From the NCBI RefSeq assembly GCF_000369505.1, contig NZ_KB850055.1, positions 1 to 64,000 of the forward strand: a stretch of DNA of 64,000 bases. The letters are read 5' to 3'. The translations under genes and the position numbers were made by a program. The stretch's first letter is position 1. Each line of letters starts with the position of its first letter. This DNA comes from Acinetobacter sp. NIPH 298. Lineage in GTDB: Bacteria; Pseudomonadota; Gammaproteobacteria; Pseudomonadales; Moraxellaceae. Below, one piece after another: positions 26,835-36,092 of this stretch. The notes below the pieces were generated by a model that searched no databases, was not told where the DNA came from, and was given only the letters and a program-made list of their open reading frames with translations.

Positions 26835-27470
26835 ATGGAGTTGTCGTCTTCTACAAAAATGATTGTAGTTACAATATTAATCTGCGTTTGTTCAGCACAG
26901 ACAAATGCGCGACGGCTTTATAAATGGGTAGATCAGGGCAGTGTCACCAATTATTCAGAATTTCAGCCTAGAGAGGGAACCAGTCGCAAGCTTGAGGTTT
27001 TGGAAAGTCGTGGCAATGGTTATGTCGACCCTGCGATGGCAGTCACTGCCGAAATGAAAGCAATCGAGATTCCTGTTGATCAGACGCATCTTCAATCACC
27101 CTCTACAGGCGTGGTCGCACCACCAACTCAGTCTCAACCAACAACACAAACCATAGTGAAGCAAGGGATGCCGACAACGGCTTATTTACCCCCAACTTCT
27201 GCGATCGCCGTTACGCCGTCACTAGATAAAAAAGAAGCGTTGCCTGTCCAGCACGTTCAGATGGTTGAAAAGAAAGAGATCACGCCCAATCCGCTGGTCG
27301 AGAAGCCAAGTAGCACGGTTCTTGTGACTGAGAAAAAGGTGGATTTAACTGAGGTTGTGCAAACAGAGAAAAAAACACCATCAAAAATTAACCCTTGGAC
27401 CCGAACACCACATTTTTCACCTTCGAATTTAGTGCCGCAAAATTTACCTAAAAATACCAGCAGCGAATAA
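26835..27470 (+). CDS. DUF4124-domain exported protein
   Basis: A 211-residue protein from ATG 26835; a TTG four codons earlier (26823) is also in frame, but the ATG has GGGGAA in RBS position. Signal peptide: MIVVTILICVCSAQTNA. Directly after it is a DUF4124 domain (RRLYKWVDQGSVTNYSEFQP), a short periplasmic beta motif of unknown role. The remaining about 150 residues are Pro/Thr/Lys-rich and probably disordered. Alone between the rplM operon and pdxA. Confidence 0.75.
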   Translation: MELSSSTKMIVVTILICVCSAQTNARRLYKWVDQGSVTNYSEFQPREGTSRKLEVLESRGNGYVDPAMAVTAEMKAIEIPVDQTHLQSPSTGVVAPPTQSQPTTQTIVKQGMPTTAYLPPTSAIAVTPSLDKKEALPVQHVQMVEKKEITPNPLVEKPSSTVLVTEKKVDLTEVVQTEKKTPSKINPWTRTPHFSPSNLVPQNLPKNTSSE

Positions 27471-27557
27471 TGTGTGGGAATTATAAAAAGGAAACGCTAT
27501 AGCTGATTTTAGATTTTGGTTACACTAAGTAGAAATCATCAATGATTGGCGGTAAGT

Positions 27558-28541
27558 ATGCTTCCTTTATATGTCACTTCTGGTGAACCAGCAGGCATTG
27601 GACCTGATATTTGTTTAGCTTTGGCAGAGCGAGTGGATGAGCGTCCGATTGTGGTCCTCGCGGATAGGGACATGTTGCAGCAGCGCGCTGATCAGTTGAA
27701 AATTTCTGTTGAATTAATCCCATATCAAGGGCAGCGTCAATCGAGTGAAACAGGACAGCTCTTTGTTGAGCATGTGCCTTTGACTGAGCCAGTTGAATTG
27801 GGACAATTAAATCCAGCACATGCTGCCTATGTATTGGAACAATTGCGCCGTTCCGCAGATTATGCAATGGCAGGCGCGAGTGTGGGCATTGCCACAGCAC
27901 CCGTGCAGAAGTCTATTATTAATGATGCAGGTATTGCCTTTAGTGGTCATACTGAATATTACCAAGAGTTTGCAGGTGTTGATCGCGTCGTGATGATGCT
28001 CGCGACCAAAACATTACGCGTTGCCTTAGCTACCACGCATTTACCTTTACGGGATGTCCCAGATGCAATTACCAAAGAACGCTTGCATCAAGTGATTGAT
28101 ATTCTGATTCATGATTTAAAAACAAAATTTAAAATTGCAGCGCCGCGAATTTTAGTGTGTGGATTAAATCCTCATGCTGGTGAGGATGGTTATTTGGGAC
28201 GGGAGGAGATTGAAGTCATCAATCCTGTGCTGGAAAGCTATCGTATACAAGGCATTGATATGAGTTTGAGTTTGCCCGCAGACACTTTATTCACCCCTGA
28301 AAACCTTAAAGATGCAGATGCTGTTTTGGCAATGTATCACGATCAAGGTTTACCTGTGTTAAAATCACAGGGCTTTGGTGAAGCGGTAAATATTACTTTA
28401 GGCTTGCCATTTATTCGAACCTCAGTCGATCATGGTACAGCTCTTTCTCTTGCAGGCACTGGGCAAGCAAAATCATCGAGTTTGCATGTAGCAGTCGATT
28501 TAGCCCTTGATTTAGCTCGAACCTCCCTTGCGAAGTTTTAG
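27558..28541 (+). CDS. pdxA: 4-hydroxythreonine-4-phosphate dehydrogenase
   Basis: PdxA, 327 residues from ATG 27558 (an in-frame TTG at 27546 lacks an RBS, while GGCGGTAAG precedes the ATG). It performs the NAD-dependent oxidation in DXP-dependent pyridoxal-phosphate synthesis. Seen: PLYVTSGEPAGIGPD, substrate/metal site SGHTEYYQEF, GLNPHAGEDGYLGREE, and YHDQGLPVLKSQGF with the metal His, then TSVDHGTALSLAGTG. It is followed by rsmA and apaH, a common order in gammaproteobacteria. Confidence 0.95.
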   Translation: MLPLYVTSGEPAGIGPDICLALAERVDERPIVVLADRDMLQQRADQLKISVELIPYQGQRQSSETGQLFVEHVPLTEPVELGQLNPAHAAYVLEQLRRSADYAMAGASVGIATAPVQKSIINDAGIAFSGHTEYYQEFAGVDRVVMMLATKTLRVALATTHLPLRDVPDAITKERLHQVIDILIHDLKTKFKIAAPRILVCGLNPHAGEDGYLGREEIEVINPVLESYRIQGIDMSLSLPADTLFTPENLKDADAVLAMYHDQGLPVLKSQGFGEAVNITLGLPFIRTSVDHGTALSLAGTGQAKSSSLHVAVDLALDLARTSLAKF

Positions 28542-28603
28542 TCACTTCTTACCCTCTATATTAACGAGGGGAGAATTAAGTTTGAAATATTGAGTATAAA
28601 TAT

Positions 28604-29416
28604 ATGTATCAAATTAATGCCCTAAACCCTAAAGATGAAGGGCATCAGGCTCGAAAACGTTTTGGTCAGAACTTTTTACATGATCAACGTGTAATTGCCA
28701 AAATTGTACGCTCTGTAAATCCGCGTACGGGCGAAAATATTGTCGAAATTGGTCCTGGTTTGGCTGCATTGACCTCGCCTCTCATCGGTGAATGTGATGC
28801 TCTGACTGTCGTGGAGCTAGATCGCGACTTGGCAGCAGGCTTACCTGCGCGTGTACCACACCCTGAGCGTTTGACGATTATTGAAGCGGATGCATTGAAA
28901 TACGATTTCACTCAATTGTTTCAAGAGGGTCGTCCACTTCGTGTCGTGGGGAATTTGCCATATAACATCTCAACGCCTTTATTGTTCCATCTCTTGGAGT
29001 TTGGTAGCAAAGTCAAAGATATGCATTTTATGTTGCAAAAAGAGGTTGTGGATCGTATTACCGCTGTGCCAAATACCAAAGAATATGGTCGTTTGTCGGT
29101 GATGATTCAGTATTTTTGCAAACCGACATTTTTATTTGAAGTGCCACTAGGATCATTTAATCCACCGCCAAAAGTAACTTCTGCCGTATTCCGTTTAGAG
29201 CCGTATGAAACCAAGCCGATTGTGGCAAATAATGAAAAAGCTTTAGCACGATTGGTTGGACATGTTTTTACGCAACGTCGTAAAACGTTGCGTAATAGTC
29301 TGAAAGGAATGTTAGCTGAGGATGGTTTTGAAAAAGCAGGTGTTGATCCGATGGCGCGTCCAGAAACGTTAAGCTTGGCTCAGTTCGTCGCGTTATCTGA
29401 TCAAATGGTGTCTTAA
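28604..29416 (+). CDS. rsmA: 16S rRNA dimethyladenosine transferase
   Basis: RsmA/KsgA, 270 residues; dimethylates two adjacent adenosines in the 3' helix 45 of 16S rRNA using SAM. Motifs: RKRFGQNFLHD at the N-terminus, SAM-binding NIVEIGPGLAALTSPL (about 46-61), catalytic NLPYNISTPL (about 117-126), FNPPPKVTSAV in the C-domain and FTQRRKTLRNSL. It ends in TAATG overlapping the apaH start by one base. Confidence 0.97.
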   Translation: MYQINALNPKDEGHQARKRFGQNFLHDQRVIAKIVRSVNPRTGENIVEIGPGLAALTSPLIGECDALTVVELDRDLAAGLPARVPHPERLTIIEADALKYDFTQLFQEGRPLRVVGNLPYNISTPLLFHLLEFGSKVKDMHFMLQKEVVDRITAVPNTKEYGRLSVMIQYFCKPTFLFEVPLGSFNPPPKVTSAVFRLEPYETKPIVANNEKALARLVGHVFTQRRKTLRNSLKGMLAEDGFEKAGVDPMARPETLSLAQFVALSDQMVS

Positions 29417-30255
29417 TGTCAAAGCGTTATAACTATGTCATTGGTGATGTGCAAGGTTGTTTCGAGGCACTCAAAGCATTATTGAAACAAATTCGCTTTG
29501 ATCCTGATCAAGACTTTTTGTGGTTTGCTGGTGATTTAGTTGCGCGTGGTGAAAACTCGGTTGGCGCATTGCGCTTTGTTAAAAAGCTCGCTGATCGGGG
29601 TGCTGCTGCAACTGTTTTAGGCAATCATGATTTGACCTTAATTGCTTGCGCACGCGGTTTTAAAAAAATCAAAGACAAAGATGGTACGCAAGATATCATT
29701 GATGCGATTGATGGTGATGAATTGATTGACTGGCTGCGTAAACAACCTTTGTGTTTATTGCCAAATCAACACACGATTTTGACGCATGCAGGTGTTCCTT
29801 TGTTGTGGAATGCTCAGCAAACTGAACGCTATGCGCGTGAAGTGCAAGACGTTGTTGGTCATGATGATTTAAGTGTGCTGGATCATTTTTTGGCAGAAAT
29901 GTTTGGTACACAACCGGATGTTTGGTCTGAGGACTTAACCGGTATGGCGCGTCTGCGCTGTATTACCAATTATTTAACCCGTATGCGTTTGACTGATGTA
30001 GATGGTCGTCTTGAGTTTAGTTTTAAAGATGGTTTAGACGCGCCGATGCCAGAAGGGTTTCAGCCTTGGTTTGATTTTGAAAGTCAGACTGCGCAAACAC
30101 ACCACATTCTTTTCGGGCATTGGGCGGCTTTACACGGCAAAACCGTAAGTCCAAAAATTCAGAGTGTTGACGGCGGTTGTGTTTGGGGGCAGCAATTGAT
30201 TGCTTACCGTTTGGAGGATGAGCAACTTTTTGCAGTGGATAATCCATTGAACTAA
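29416..30255 (+). CDS. apaH: Symmetrical bis(5'-nucleosyl)-tetraphosphatase
   Basis: ApaH, 279 residues; splits Ap4A into two ADP. Metallophosphatase motifs: GDVQGCFEAL (about 9-18), GDLVARGENS, VLGNHDLTL and the later FGHWAALHG. Translationally coupled to rsmA by a one-base overlap. Ends about 15 bases before a terminator. Confidence 0.96.
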   Translation: MSKRYNYVIGDVQGCFEALKALLKQIRFDPDQDFLWFAGDLVARGENSVGALRFVKKLADRGAAATVLGNHDLTLIACARGFKKIKDKDGTQDIIDAIDGDELIDWLRKQPLCLLPNQHTILTHAGVPLLWNAQQTERYAREVQDVVGHDDLSVLDHFLAEMFGTQPDVWSEDLTGMARLRCITNYLTRMRLTDVDGRLEFSFKDGLDAPMPEGFQPWFDFESQTAQTHHILFGHWAALHGKTVSPKIQSVDGGCVWGQQLIAYRLEDEQLFAVDNPLN

Positions 30256-30269
30256 TAAAGTATTGAGTA

Positions 30270-30309
30270 TTTTTAAGCTCTGTCTCAGTTTGGGAGAGGG
30301 CTTTTTTAT
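30270..30309 (+). terminator. Terminator after apaH
   Basis: AGCTCTGTCTC-AGTTT-GGGAGAGGGCT, a stem with a few wobble or mismatched pairs, followed by TTTTTTATTTT. Confidence 0.75.
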
Positions 30310-30316
30310 TTTAACA

Positions 30317-30370
30317 CTGTCAAAAAACTGTCATCTATTGATCATTAAAGTGTCAAAAAAATTTTATAAG
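30317..30370 (+). promoter_or_regulatory. Tandem Pho box (PhoB-type) promoter
   Basis: CTGTCAA (30317), CTGTCAT (30328), a degenerate TGATCAT (30339) and GTGTCAA (30350) sit at exact 11-base intervals, the spacing of PhoB direct repeats; CTGTCAAAAAACTGTCAT is one base from the textbook box CTGTCATAAAACTGTCAT. The last unit ends 8 bases before a -10 element TATAAG (30365-30370), the arrangement of Pho promoters that lack a -35. Binding by PhoB is inferred. Confidence 0.75.
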
Positions 30371-30408
30371 CTTAAAGCATGAAAATAACGACACAAATGG
30401 ATGGCGAT

Positions 30409-31695
30409 ATGCAAAGTACATACGCGACATCTCTATTAAAGCAAGATCAGTTTCCCGAAAGTATAAAATTTTACTTTAAAAGGAAACAACTTAAAGATCA
30501 ACAAAATGAATTATCTGAACTTCAAGATTTAGTTCGTCCTCGTTTAAGAATTGCAATCGTGACTGAAACATGGCCACCAGAAATCAATGGTGTGGCTTTG
30601 TCGATGATGCAGTTGTGCCAAGGTTTGCAACGTCTAGGTCATAAGATTTTATTGGTTCGTCCGACACAGAAAGGCGTGTGTACAGAATTTCATCCTGATC
30701 AGGAATGTTTTGTTCTTGCACAACCCATCCCAAAGTACCCAAGCGTCCAATTTGGTTGGCCACAATATTTAAAGGTTTCAAAAGCCTTTGAAAAATTTGC
30801 ACCAGATGTGGTGCATATCGTGACTGAGGGGCCTTTAGGATTGACCGCTTTACAAGCCGCTAAATCTAAAAAAATCGCGGTATCAAGTGGCTTTCATTCA
30901 GCTTTTCATGACTTTAGTCGCTTCTTTGACTTGGCTTTTTTAGTAAAGCCGATTCAACGCTATTTAACATGGTTTCATAACAGCACTGATGTGACTTGTG
31001 TGCCAAGTCAATATACCGAGCAAGCCTTACGTGGCTTCGGTGTGACCTGTCCCTTGGTGGTGGTTGGACGCGGTGTGGATACTACAAAATTCTCACCAAA
31101 ACATCGTTCAGCACAATTACGCCAACAATGGGGTGCTGATGCTGATACGCGGGTGATGTTGTATGTGGGGCGCTTGTCGCCAGAAAAAGAAGTAGACGTA
31201 TTGATTAAAAGTTTCCATGCGCTACAGGCACAGCAAGGCGCAAATTTTAAGTTTGTGATCGTCGGTGATGGCCCTGATCGCGTGCGCTTAAGTAAATTAA
31301 CCACCTCGCAAGATGTGATTTTTATGGGCAGCCTCAGTGGTCGTGAATTGTCGGCTGCATATGCAAGTGCGGATGTTTTTGCCTTTGCAAGCCAAGCCGA
31401 TACCTTTGGCAATGTCGTACTCGAAGCGATTGCCAGTGGCTTAGCTGTCGTGGCTTATGATTACGTTTGCGCACATCAGCATGTCAAACAGGACATTACG
31501 GGATGGTTGAGTCCACTAGGGAACACAGCCGATTTAATTCAATCCATTTGCCATTTACCTGCACTTCCGCAGTTGCGACAAATGGGCTTACTCGCCAGTG
31601 AAAGTGTACAACAATCGAGTTGGCAATTTCCTGTACAACAATTAGAACAAGCACTTTATCAGGTAGCGAAGGAGTCACCTATGCGCTCTACCTAA
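30409..31695 (+). CDS. GT4-family glycosyltransferase, probable glycolipid synthase
   Basis: A GT-B fold, family-4 glycosyltransferase of 428 residues from ATG 30409. I prefer this start because the in-frame ATG at 30379 would lie at the expected transcription start, while GGATGG precedes 30409. N-domain RLRIAIVTETWPPEINGVA and HKILLVRPTQ; acceptor region VTEGPLGLTALQAA, SGFHSAFHDFSRFF; C-domain MLYVGRLSPEKEVDVLI, FVIVGDGPD and the nucleotide-sugar site SQADTFGNVVLEAIASG with E-x7-E. Relatives transfer sugars to diacylglycerol or phosphatidylinositol. A Pho box upstream and a PAP2 phosphatase downstream suggest phosphate-starvation glycolipid synthesis (inference). Confidence 0.85.
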   Translation: MQSTYATSLLKQDQFPESIKFYFKRKQLKDQQNELSELQDLVRPRLRIAIVTETWPPEINGVALSMMQLCQGLQRLGHKILLVRPTQKGVCTEFHPDQECFVLAQPIPKYPSVQFGWPQYLKVSKAFEKFAPDVVHIVTEGPLGLTALQAAKSKKIAVSSGFHSAFHDFSRFFDLAFLVKPIQRYLTWFHNSTDVTCVPSQYTEQALRGFGVTCPLVVVGRGVDTTKFSPKHRSAQLRQQWGADADTRVMLYVGRLSPEKEVDVLIKSFHALQAQQGANFKFVIVGDGPDRVRLSKLTTSQDVIFMGSLSGRELSAAYASADVFAFASQADTFGNVVLEAIASGLAVVAYDYVCAHQHVKQDITGWLSPLGNTADLIQSICHLPALPQLRQMGLLASESVQQSSWQFPVQQLEQALYQVAKESPMRST

Positions 31696-31719
31696 AGTAT
31701 TCTCAAATAGGAGAAGATT

Positions 31720-32271
31720 ATGAACTTTCAAAATGCAAAAATAAAAATGTTAGATCTTGATTTAAAAGGGTGTTTATACCTTAACCATCTCTCCCAGTCA
31801 CAACGCATTGCCTTATTTTTTAAAACGATTAGTCGTTTGGGTGATGGTCCATTTTGGTATGTCATGTTGTTGTCTGTCTGGGCGATGCAAGGCTTGGCTT
31901 ACGGTCTGCAAATTCTGTATTTGATTGCAGCGGGTTTGCTTGGTACCGCAATTTATAAATTTTTAAAACATAAAACGACGCGTCCAAGACCTTATCAAGT
32001 CCATCAAGTCATTGTCTTGGGTGAGCGACCATTGGATCATTTTAGCTTTCCATCGGGGCATACCTTACATGCGGTCATGTTGACGATTACATTGGGTTAT
32101 ATTCAGCCGATTTTACTGATACTGATGCTGCCATTTACCCTGCTTGTTGCATTGTCTCGGATGGTTCTAGGGCTGCATTACCCAAGTGATGTGATTGTGG
32201 GGGCTATGATTGGTGCGTCGGTTGCCAGTGCTATCATTTTACTCGCGCCAAGCTTTAATATCCTTTTATAA
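31720..32271 (+). CDS. PAP2-family membrane phosphatase
   Basis: A 183-residue integral membrane phosphatase of the PAP2 family. Signature in three parts: KHKTTRPRP (about 86-94), FSFPSGHTLHAVM (about 109-121, catalytic His) and SRMVLGLHYPSDVIVGA (about 144-160, nucleophile-side His and Asp). Several hydrophobic helices surround them. Such enzymes dephosphorylate phosphatidic acid, PGP or undecaprenyl pyrophosphate. It lies 24 bases after the glycosyltransferase with RBS GGAG, so one transcript under the Pho box; dephosphorylation of phosphatidate to diacylglycerol would supply the acceptor of that enzyme (inference). Confidence 0.85.
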   Translation: MNFQNAKIKMLDLDLKGCLYLNHLSQSQRIALFFKTISRLGDGPFWYVMLLSVWAMQGLAYGLQILYLIAAGLLGTAIYKFLKHKTTRPRPYQVHQVIVLGERPLDHFSFPSGHTLHAVMLTITLGYIQPILLILMLPFTLLVALSRMVLGLHYPSDVIVGAMIGASVASAIILLAPSFNILL

Positions 32272-32374
32272 GCTTATAAGCGCTTGCGAGAGAATTTAGC
32301 AACAGAATACTACCGCTTAAATCCGATGATTTGTTAAAGTAGCACTAATCATATTTATTTACTTAGGTTGCTAT

Positions 32375-32575
32375 ATGGGCTTACGTTGGACAGATACCAT
32401 GGATATCGCGATTGAATTGGTCGAAGCACATCCAGAGGTGGATCCGCAATGGATCCGTTTTACCGATCTTCATGCGTGGGTATGTGCTTTGCCTGACTTT
32501 AGTGATGACCCAACGAAATCAACAGAAGGTTTGCTTGAAGCGATTCAGATGGCATGGCTGGATGAGGTTCGTTAG
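32375..32575 (+). CDS. iscX: Fe-S cluster assembly protein IscX
   Basis: A 66-residue acidic protein, full length for IscX/YfhJ: LRWTDTMDIAIELVEAHPEVDP, then VRFTDLHAWV-like IRFTDLHAWVCALPDF and the C-terminal EAIQMAWLDE. IscX binds IscS and frataxin and tunes cluster assembly. Here it stands apart from the isc operon, before ndk. Confidence 0.93.
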   Translation: MGLRWTDTMDIAIELVEAHPEVDPQWIRFTDLHAWVCALPDFSDDPTKSTEGLLEAIQMAWLDEVR

Positions 32576-32684
32576 AAATTCATCCGAAATCGTTGAACTT
32601 TTACAGATTCAAGCTGATTATTCATGATGACATCGGTATAATGCGGCAAATTTTTTAATGTTTAGACCATAATAGGAGCCAATC

Positions 32685-33116
32685 ATGGCGATTGAACGTA
32701 CGTTATCTATCGTAAAACCAGATGCAGTTGCTAAAAACCACATCGGCGACATCTTTGCTCGTTTCGAAAAGGCAGGTTTGAAAATTGTTGCAACTAAAAT
32801 GAAACAGCTTTCTCAAACTGATGCTGAAGGTTTTTATGCTGAGCACAAAGAGCGTGGTTTCTTTGGTGACTTAGTTGCTTTCATGACTTCTGGTCCAGTC
32901 GTTGTTTCTGTTCTTGAAGGTGAAAATGCTGTTCTTGCTCACCGTGAAATTTTAGGCGCAACAAATCCTAAAGAAGCAGCGCCTGGTACAATCCGCGCTG
33001 ATTTCGCTGTAAGCATCGATGAAAATGCTGCACACGGTTCTGACTCAGTTGCTTCTGCTGAGCGTGAAATCGCTTACTTCTTTGCTGATAACGAGATCTG
33101 CCCACGCACTCGTTAA
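32685..33116 (+). CDS. ndk: Nucleoside diphosphate kinase
   Basis: Ndk, 143 residues; transfers the gamma-phosphate from NTPs to NDPs through phospho-His117 in [18 protein letters not shown]-terminal [15 protein letters not shown] is diagnostic. RBS AGGAG six to seven bases before ATG. A TATAAT at 32637-32642 is a likely -10 element. Followed by a strong terminator. Confidence 0.98.
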   Translation: MAIERTLSIVKPDAVAKNHIGDIFARFEKAGLKIVATKMKQLSQTDAEGFYAEHKERGFFGDLVAFMTSGPVVVSVLEGENAVLAHREILGATNPKEAAPGTIRADFAVSIDENAAHGSDSVASAEREIAYFFADNEICPRTR

Positions 33117-33131
33117 TCCAAAGTATTCAAG

Positions 33132-33170
33132 CCAGATAAGTGGTATACTACTTATCTGGTTTTTTATTTT
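33132..33170 (+). terminator. Terminator after ndk
   Basis: CCAGATAAGT / ACTTATCTGG, perfect 10-bp stem with an 8-base loop, followed by TTTTTTATTTTT. Confidence 0.9.
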
Positions 33171-33237
33171 TTATAGATTGTGTTGTGCAAATAACGCACA
33201 GTGTTTTCTAGCGCTGATATTGTTTAGGTAAATTCAC

Positions 33238-34473
33238 ATGAGTTCTGCGGTCGTCGTTTCATCAGAAAATTCAGATGAAAAACAACAGTCATTCACTACG
33301 CCTGTCGTTCAAGCTGCCGACAATAAAGTAAATTTACTTGGCATGTCGCGAGTTGAACTCGAAAAATTCTTTGAAGACATGGGCGAAAAAAAGTTTCGTG
33401 CCGGTCAAATCATGAAGTGGATTCATCAATTTTTCGTGACTGATTTTGCTGAGATGACCAATATCTCAGGTAAATTGCGTGAAAAACTCGAAAAAATTTG
33501 TGAAATTAAAGCACCTGAAGTGGTTCATCGTAACTATTCAAAAGATGGGACACGTAAGTGGGTGTTCCGAGTAGGAGAGGGTGAAGGATCGCTCGTTGAA
33601 ACAGTCTTGATTCCTGCGGAAGATAAAACAGGCTCTCGTAAGACCTTATGTATTTCTTCACAAGTGGGCTGTGCATTAGATTGTTCATTTTGTTCGACAG
33701 GTAAACAAGGTTTCCAACGTGATTTAACCCCTGCGGAAATCATTGGTCAGCTTTGGATGGCAAATTATTCCTATATGGAAGAAGTGCCTGTAGCAGAACG
33801 GGAACGTACTGTGACCAATGTGGTGATGATGGGCATGGGTGAGCCATTATTAAATTATGATGCAGTCCTTAGTTCAATGCGCTTGATGTTGGATGATTTT
33901 GCTTATGGCATGTCTAAACGTCGTGTGACTTTATCAACTTCTGGTGTTGTTCCTAAAATTGATCAGTTAATACAAGATATTGATGTGGCATTGGCGATCT
34001 CATTGCATGCGCCGAATGATGAGTTGCGCAATGAACTGGTGCCAATTAATAAAAAATACCCATTAGAACAATTGATTGCTGCGTGTCAGCGATATTTGGC
34101 CAAAGATGGCAATGAAAGTGCACGTAAGCATGTGACTATTGAGTATGTCATGCTTGAAGGGGTCAATGATCATCCAGAGCATGCACAACAACTGGTGAAG
34201 TTGTTAAAAAATTTACCGAGTAAAATTAACTTAATTCCATTTAATCCATTTCCGCATGCGCCTTATGGACGTTCTAGTCGTAATCGCATCATTGCGTTCC
34301 AAAAAACTTTGTCTGATGCAGGATTTGTGTGTACGATTCGTCAGACACGTGGTGATGATATCGATGCAGCGTGTGGACAATTGGTGGGACAAGTTGCTGA
34401 CCGTACTCGTCGCGCCGAACAGTGGAAAAAGAAAGTGGCGCAACGACAAGAAATTTTGCGCACACAAGGATAA
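33238..34473 (+). CDS. rlmN: Dual-specificity 23S rRNA/tRNA methyltransferase RlmN
   Basis: RlmN, 411 residues; radical-SAM enzyme that methylates C2 of A2503 in 23S rRNA and A37 in some tRNAs. Cluster motif [11 protein letters not shown] (about 141-151), [10 protein letters not shown], and the methyl-carrier cysteine in the C-terminal half. The first about 30 residues are a Ser/Gln-rich extension of low conservation. It begins a long transcript: rlmN, pilF, rodZ, ispG, hisS, yfgM, bamB. Confidence 0.96.
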   Translation: MSSAVVVSSENSDEKQQSFTTPVVQAADNKVNLLGMSRVELEKFFEDMGEKKFRAGQIMKWIHQFFVTDFAEMTNISGKLREKLEKICEIKAPEVVHRNYSKDGTRKWVFRVGEGEGSLVETVLIPAEDKTGSRKTLCISSQVGCALDCSFCSTGKQGFQRDLTPAEIIGQLWMANYSYMEEVPVAERERTVTNVVMMGMGEPLLNYDAVLSSMRLMLDDFAYGMSKRRVTLSTSGVVPKIDQLIQDIDVALAISLHAPNDELRNELVPINKKYPLEQLIAACQRYLAKDGNESARKHVTIEYVMLEGVNDHPEHAQQLVKLLKNLPSKINLIPFNPFPHAPYGRSSRNRIIAFQKTLSDAGFVCTIRQTRGDDIDAACGQLVGQVADRTRRAEQWKKKVAQRQEILRTQG

Positions 34474-34490
34474 TACTTGGGGATAAAGCG

Positions 34491-35291
34491 TTGAATACAA
34501 CTCGACTAAAAACGATTATAGCGACAACAGTTGTACTTGCTGTGTGGGGTTTAACAGCTTGCCAAACCACATCATCGACCAAAAACCCTGAAAAGGCCGT
34601 GCAGGTTCGTAGCCAGTTAGCAGCAGAATATATTCGTAACGGTGATCTTGATGCTGCTAAACGTTCACTTGACCAAGCCTTAAAAATCAATTCCCGTGAT
34701 GCAAATGCCAATATGATGATGGGCATTTTACTGCAACAAGAGGGCAGTAAGCTCAATATGGAAAAAGCGGACGCCTATTTTAAGCGCGCAATTTCTGCTG
34801 AACCGAATAATGCACAAGCTCGTAATAATTACGGTACATATTTGTATCAAATGCAGCGCTATAATGAAGCGATTGAGCAGTTCGCCCGTGCCGGCGCTAC
34901 CTTAGGTTATGATCAACGCTCTCAGGCGTTGGAAAATTTAGGGCGGATCTATCTAATCACAGATGATGTTGCGAATGCTGAAAAATCATTCAAACAGGCA
35001 CTACAAGCAAATCGAAATGCAACCATTTCAATGTTAGAGTTGTCGGAAATTTTCTATTTGCAACAAAACAATAGAGACGCGTCACAACTATATGAACAAT
35101 ATGTTCGTAATGTGGGACAAAAAAACCAAGGTGCACGTGCGCTTTGGCTGGGTATACGCATAGCTCGAGCGAATGCGGATCAATTGGGAATGCAAGTGTT
35201 AGTCAATCAATTGCGTGCTTTGTTTCCAGAAAGTCTAGAATATCAACGTTATTTGCAATTACAGTACAGTACTGAGGCCGTATGGAAATAA
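34491..35291 (+). CDS. pilF: Type IV pilus biogenesis/stability protein PilF (PilW)
   Basis: A 266-residue outer-membrane lipoprotein with TPR repeats, the pilotin for the PilQ secretin. I choose TTG 34491, preceded by GGGGAT and directly followed by a lipoprotein signal (LKTIIATTVVLAVWGLTAC); the longer frame from ATG 34422 lies inside rlmN and would bury the signal peptide. TPR-like helices span about 45-240 (LAAEYIRNGDLDAAKRSLDQ, YGTYLYQMQRYNEAIEQFAR). It overlaps the next gene by 10 bases. The pilF-rodZ-ispG-hisS order is typical of gammaproteobacteria. Confidence 0.92.
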   Translation: MNTTRLKTIIATTVVLAVWGLTACQTTSSTKNPEKAVQVRSQLAAEYIRNGDLDAAKRSLDQALKINSRDANANMMMGILLQQEGSKLNMEKADAYFKRAISAEPNNAQARNNYGTYLYQMQRYNEAIEQFARAGATLGYDQRSQALENLGRIYLITDDVANAEKSFKQALQANRNATISMLELSEIFYLQQNNRDASQLYEQYVRNVGQKNQGARALWLGIRIARANADQLGMQVLVNQLRALFPESLEYQRYLQLQYSTEAVWK

Positions 35292-36073
35292 ATCCAAATT
35301 CACATCAGCCAACTGGCTCAAACTCTCCTTCGTCAACTTTGGGAAATATTCAACGACCTGGTGAGTATTTGCGTCAAATTCGTATTGCACAAAAGAAAGA
35401 ACTGCAAGAGATTGCGCGTGAAATGAATATGCCTGTCAAAACCTTGACGGCATTAGAAAAAGACGATTATACCTCGTTGCCTGAAGCAACCTTCATCAAA
35501 GGTTATTATCGCGCTTATGCAAAGTACTTAAATGCAGATGCCAGTGCCATAATCCATCGGTTTGATGAAATCTATGTCAATGATACTGGGTTAAAAGCAA
35601 GCCATGCTTTGAATAACTCACCGATCAAAATCATGGGGAAGCTTTCAGGTTCAAACAGTGTTCGTAATCGTCAATGGTTAAAGCGTATTGCGATTCTGGT
35701 GATTGTCGGTTTGTTGGGTTGGTTAGCAGTTACTGCTGTGCAAAATTGGTCATCAAGCAGCAAAGATGATATCGATGTGCCAAAAATCACCAATTCAAAT
35801 ATTGAAATTCTTCCAATGGCAAATACAGTTGCAACATCAGGTGATCAGCTTGTATTGAATTTTAGCCGACCAACATCCGTGCATATTGTGGATTCAACCG
35901 CTAAAGTTTTGGCAACTGGTCGTCAAGCATCGACGCTTACGTTGACTGGTGAATCACCATTCCAAATCCGTTTGGATGATGCAACTGCTGTATCACTCAG
36001 CTTAAATCAAGAACAGATTTCCTTGCGTCCTTATACCGTAAATGGTAAAGCTGAATTCCGTTTGTCTCGCTAA
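35282..36073 (+). CDS. RodZ-like helix-turn-helix membrane protein
   Basis: A 263-residue protein with RodZ architecture: cytoplasmic HTH_25 domain (about 25-90: LGNIQRPGEYLRQIRIAQKK then IAREMNMPVKTLTALEKDDY and FIKGYYRAYAKYL), one transmembrane helix (IAILVIVGLLGWLAVTAV, about 138-155) and a periplasmic C-terminal DUF4115 beta domain (about 185-260). RodZ links MreB filaments to the wall machinery. It overlaps pilF and precedes ispG by 19 bases. Confidence 0.85.
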   Translation: MEINPNSHQPTGSNSPSSTLGNIQRPGEYLRQIRIAQKKELQEIAREMNMPVKTLTALEKDDYTSLPEATFIKGYYRAYAKYLNADASAIIHRFDEIYVNDTGLKASHALNNSPIKIMGKLSGSNSVRNRQWLKRIAILVIVGLLGWLAVTAVQNWSSSSKDDIDVPKITNSNIEILPMANTVATSGDQLVLNFSRPTSVHIVDSTAKVLATGRQASTLTLTGESPFQIRLDDATAVSLSLNQEQISLRPYTVNGKAEFRLSR

Positions 36074-36092
36074 TCAAAGGTAGAGCTATACG

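Noticed and set aside
34422..34490. Upstream ATG for pilF
   Set aside because: It lies within rlmN and would place 23 polar residues before the lipoprotein signal; TTG 34491 has a good RBS.
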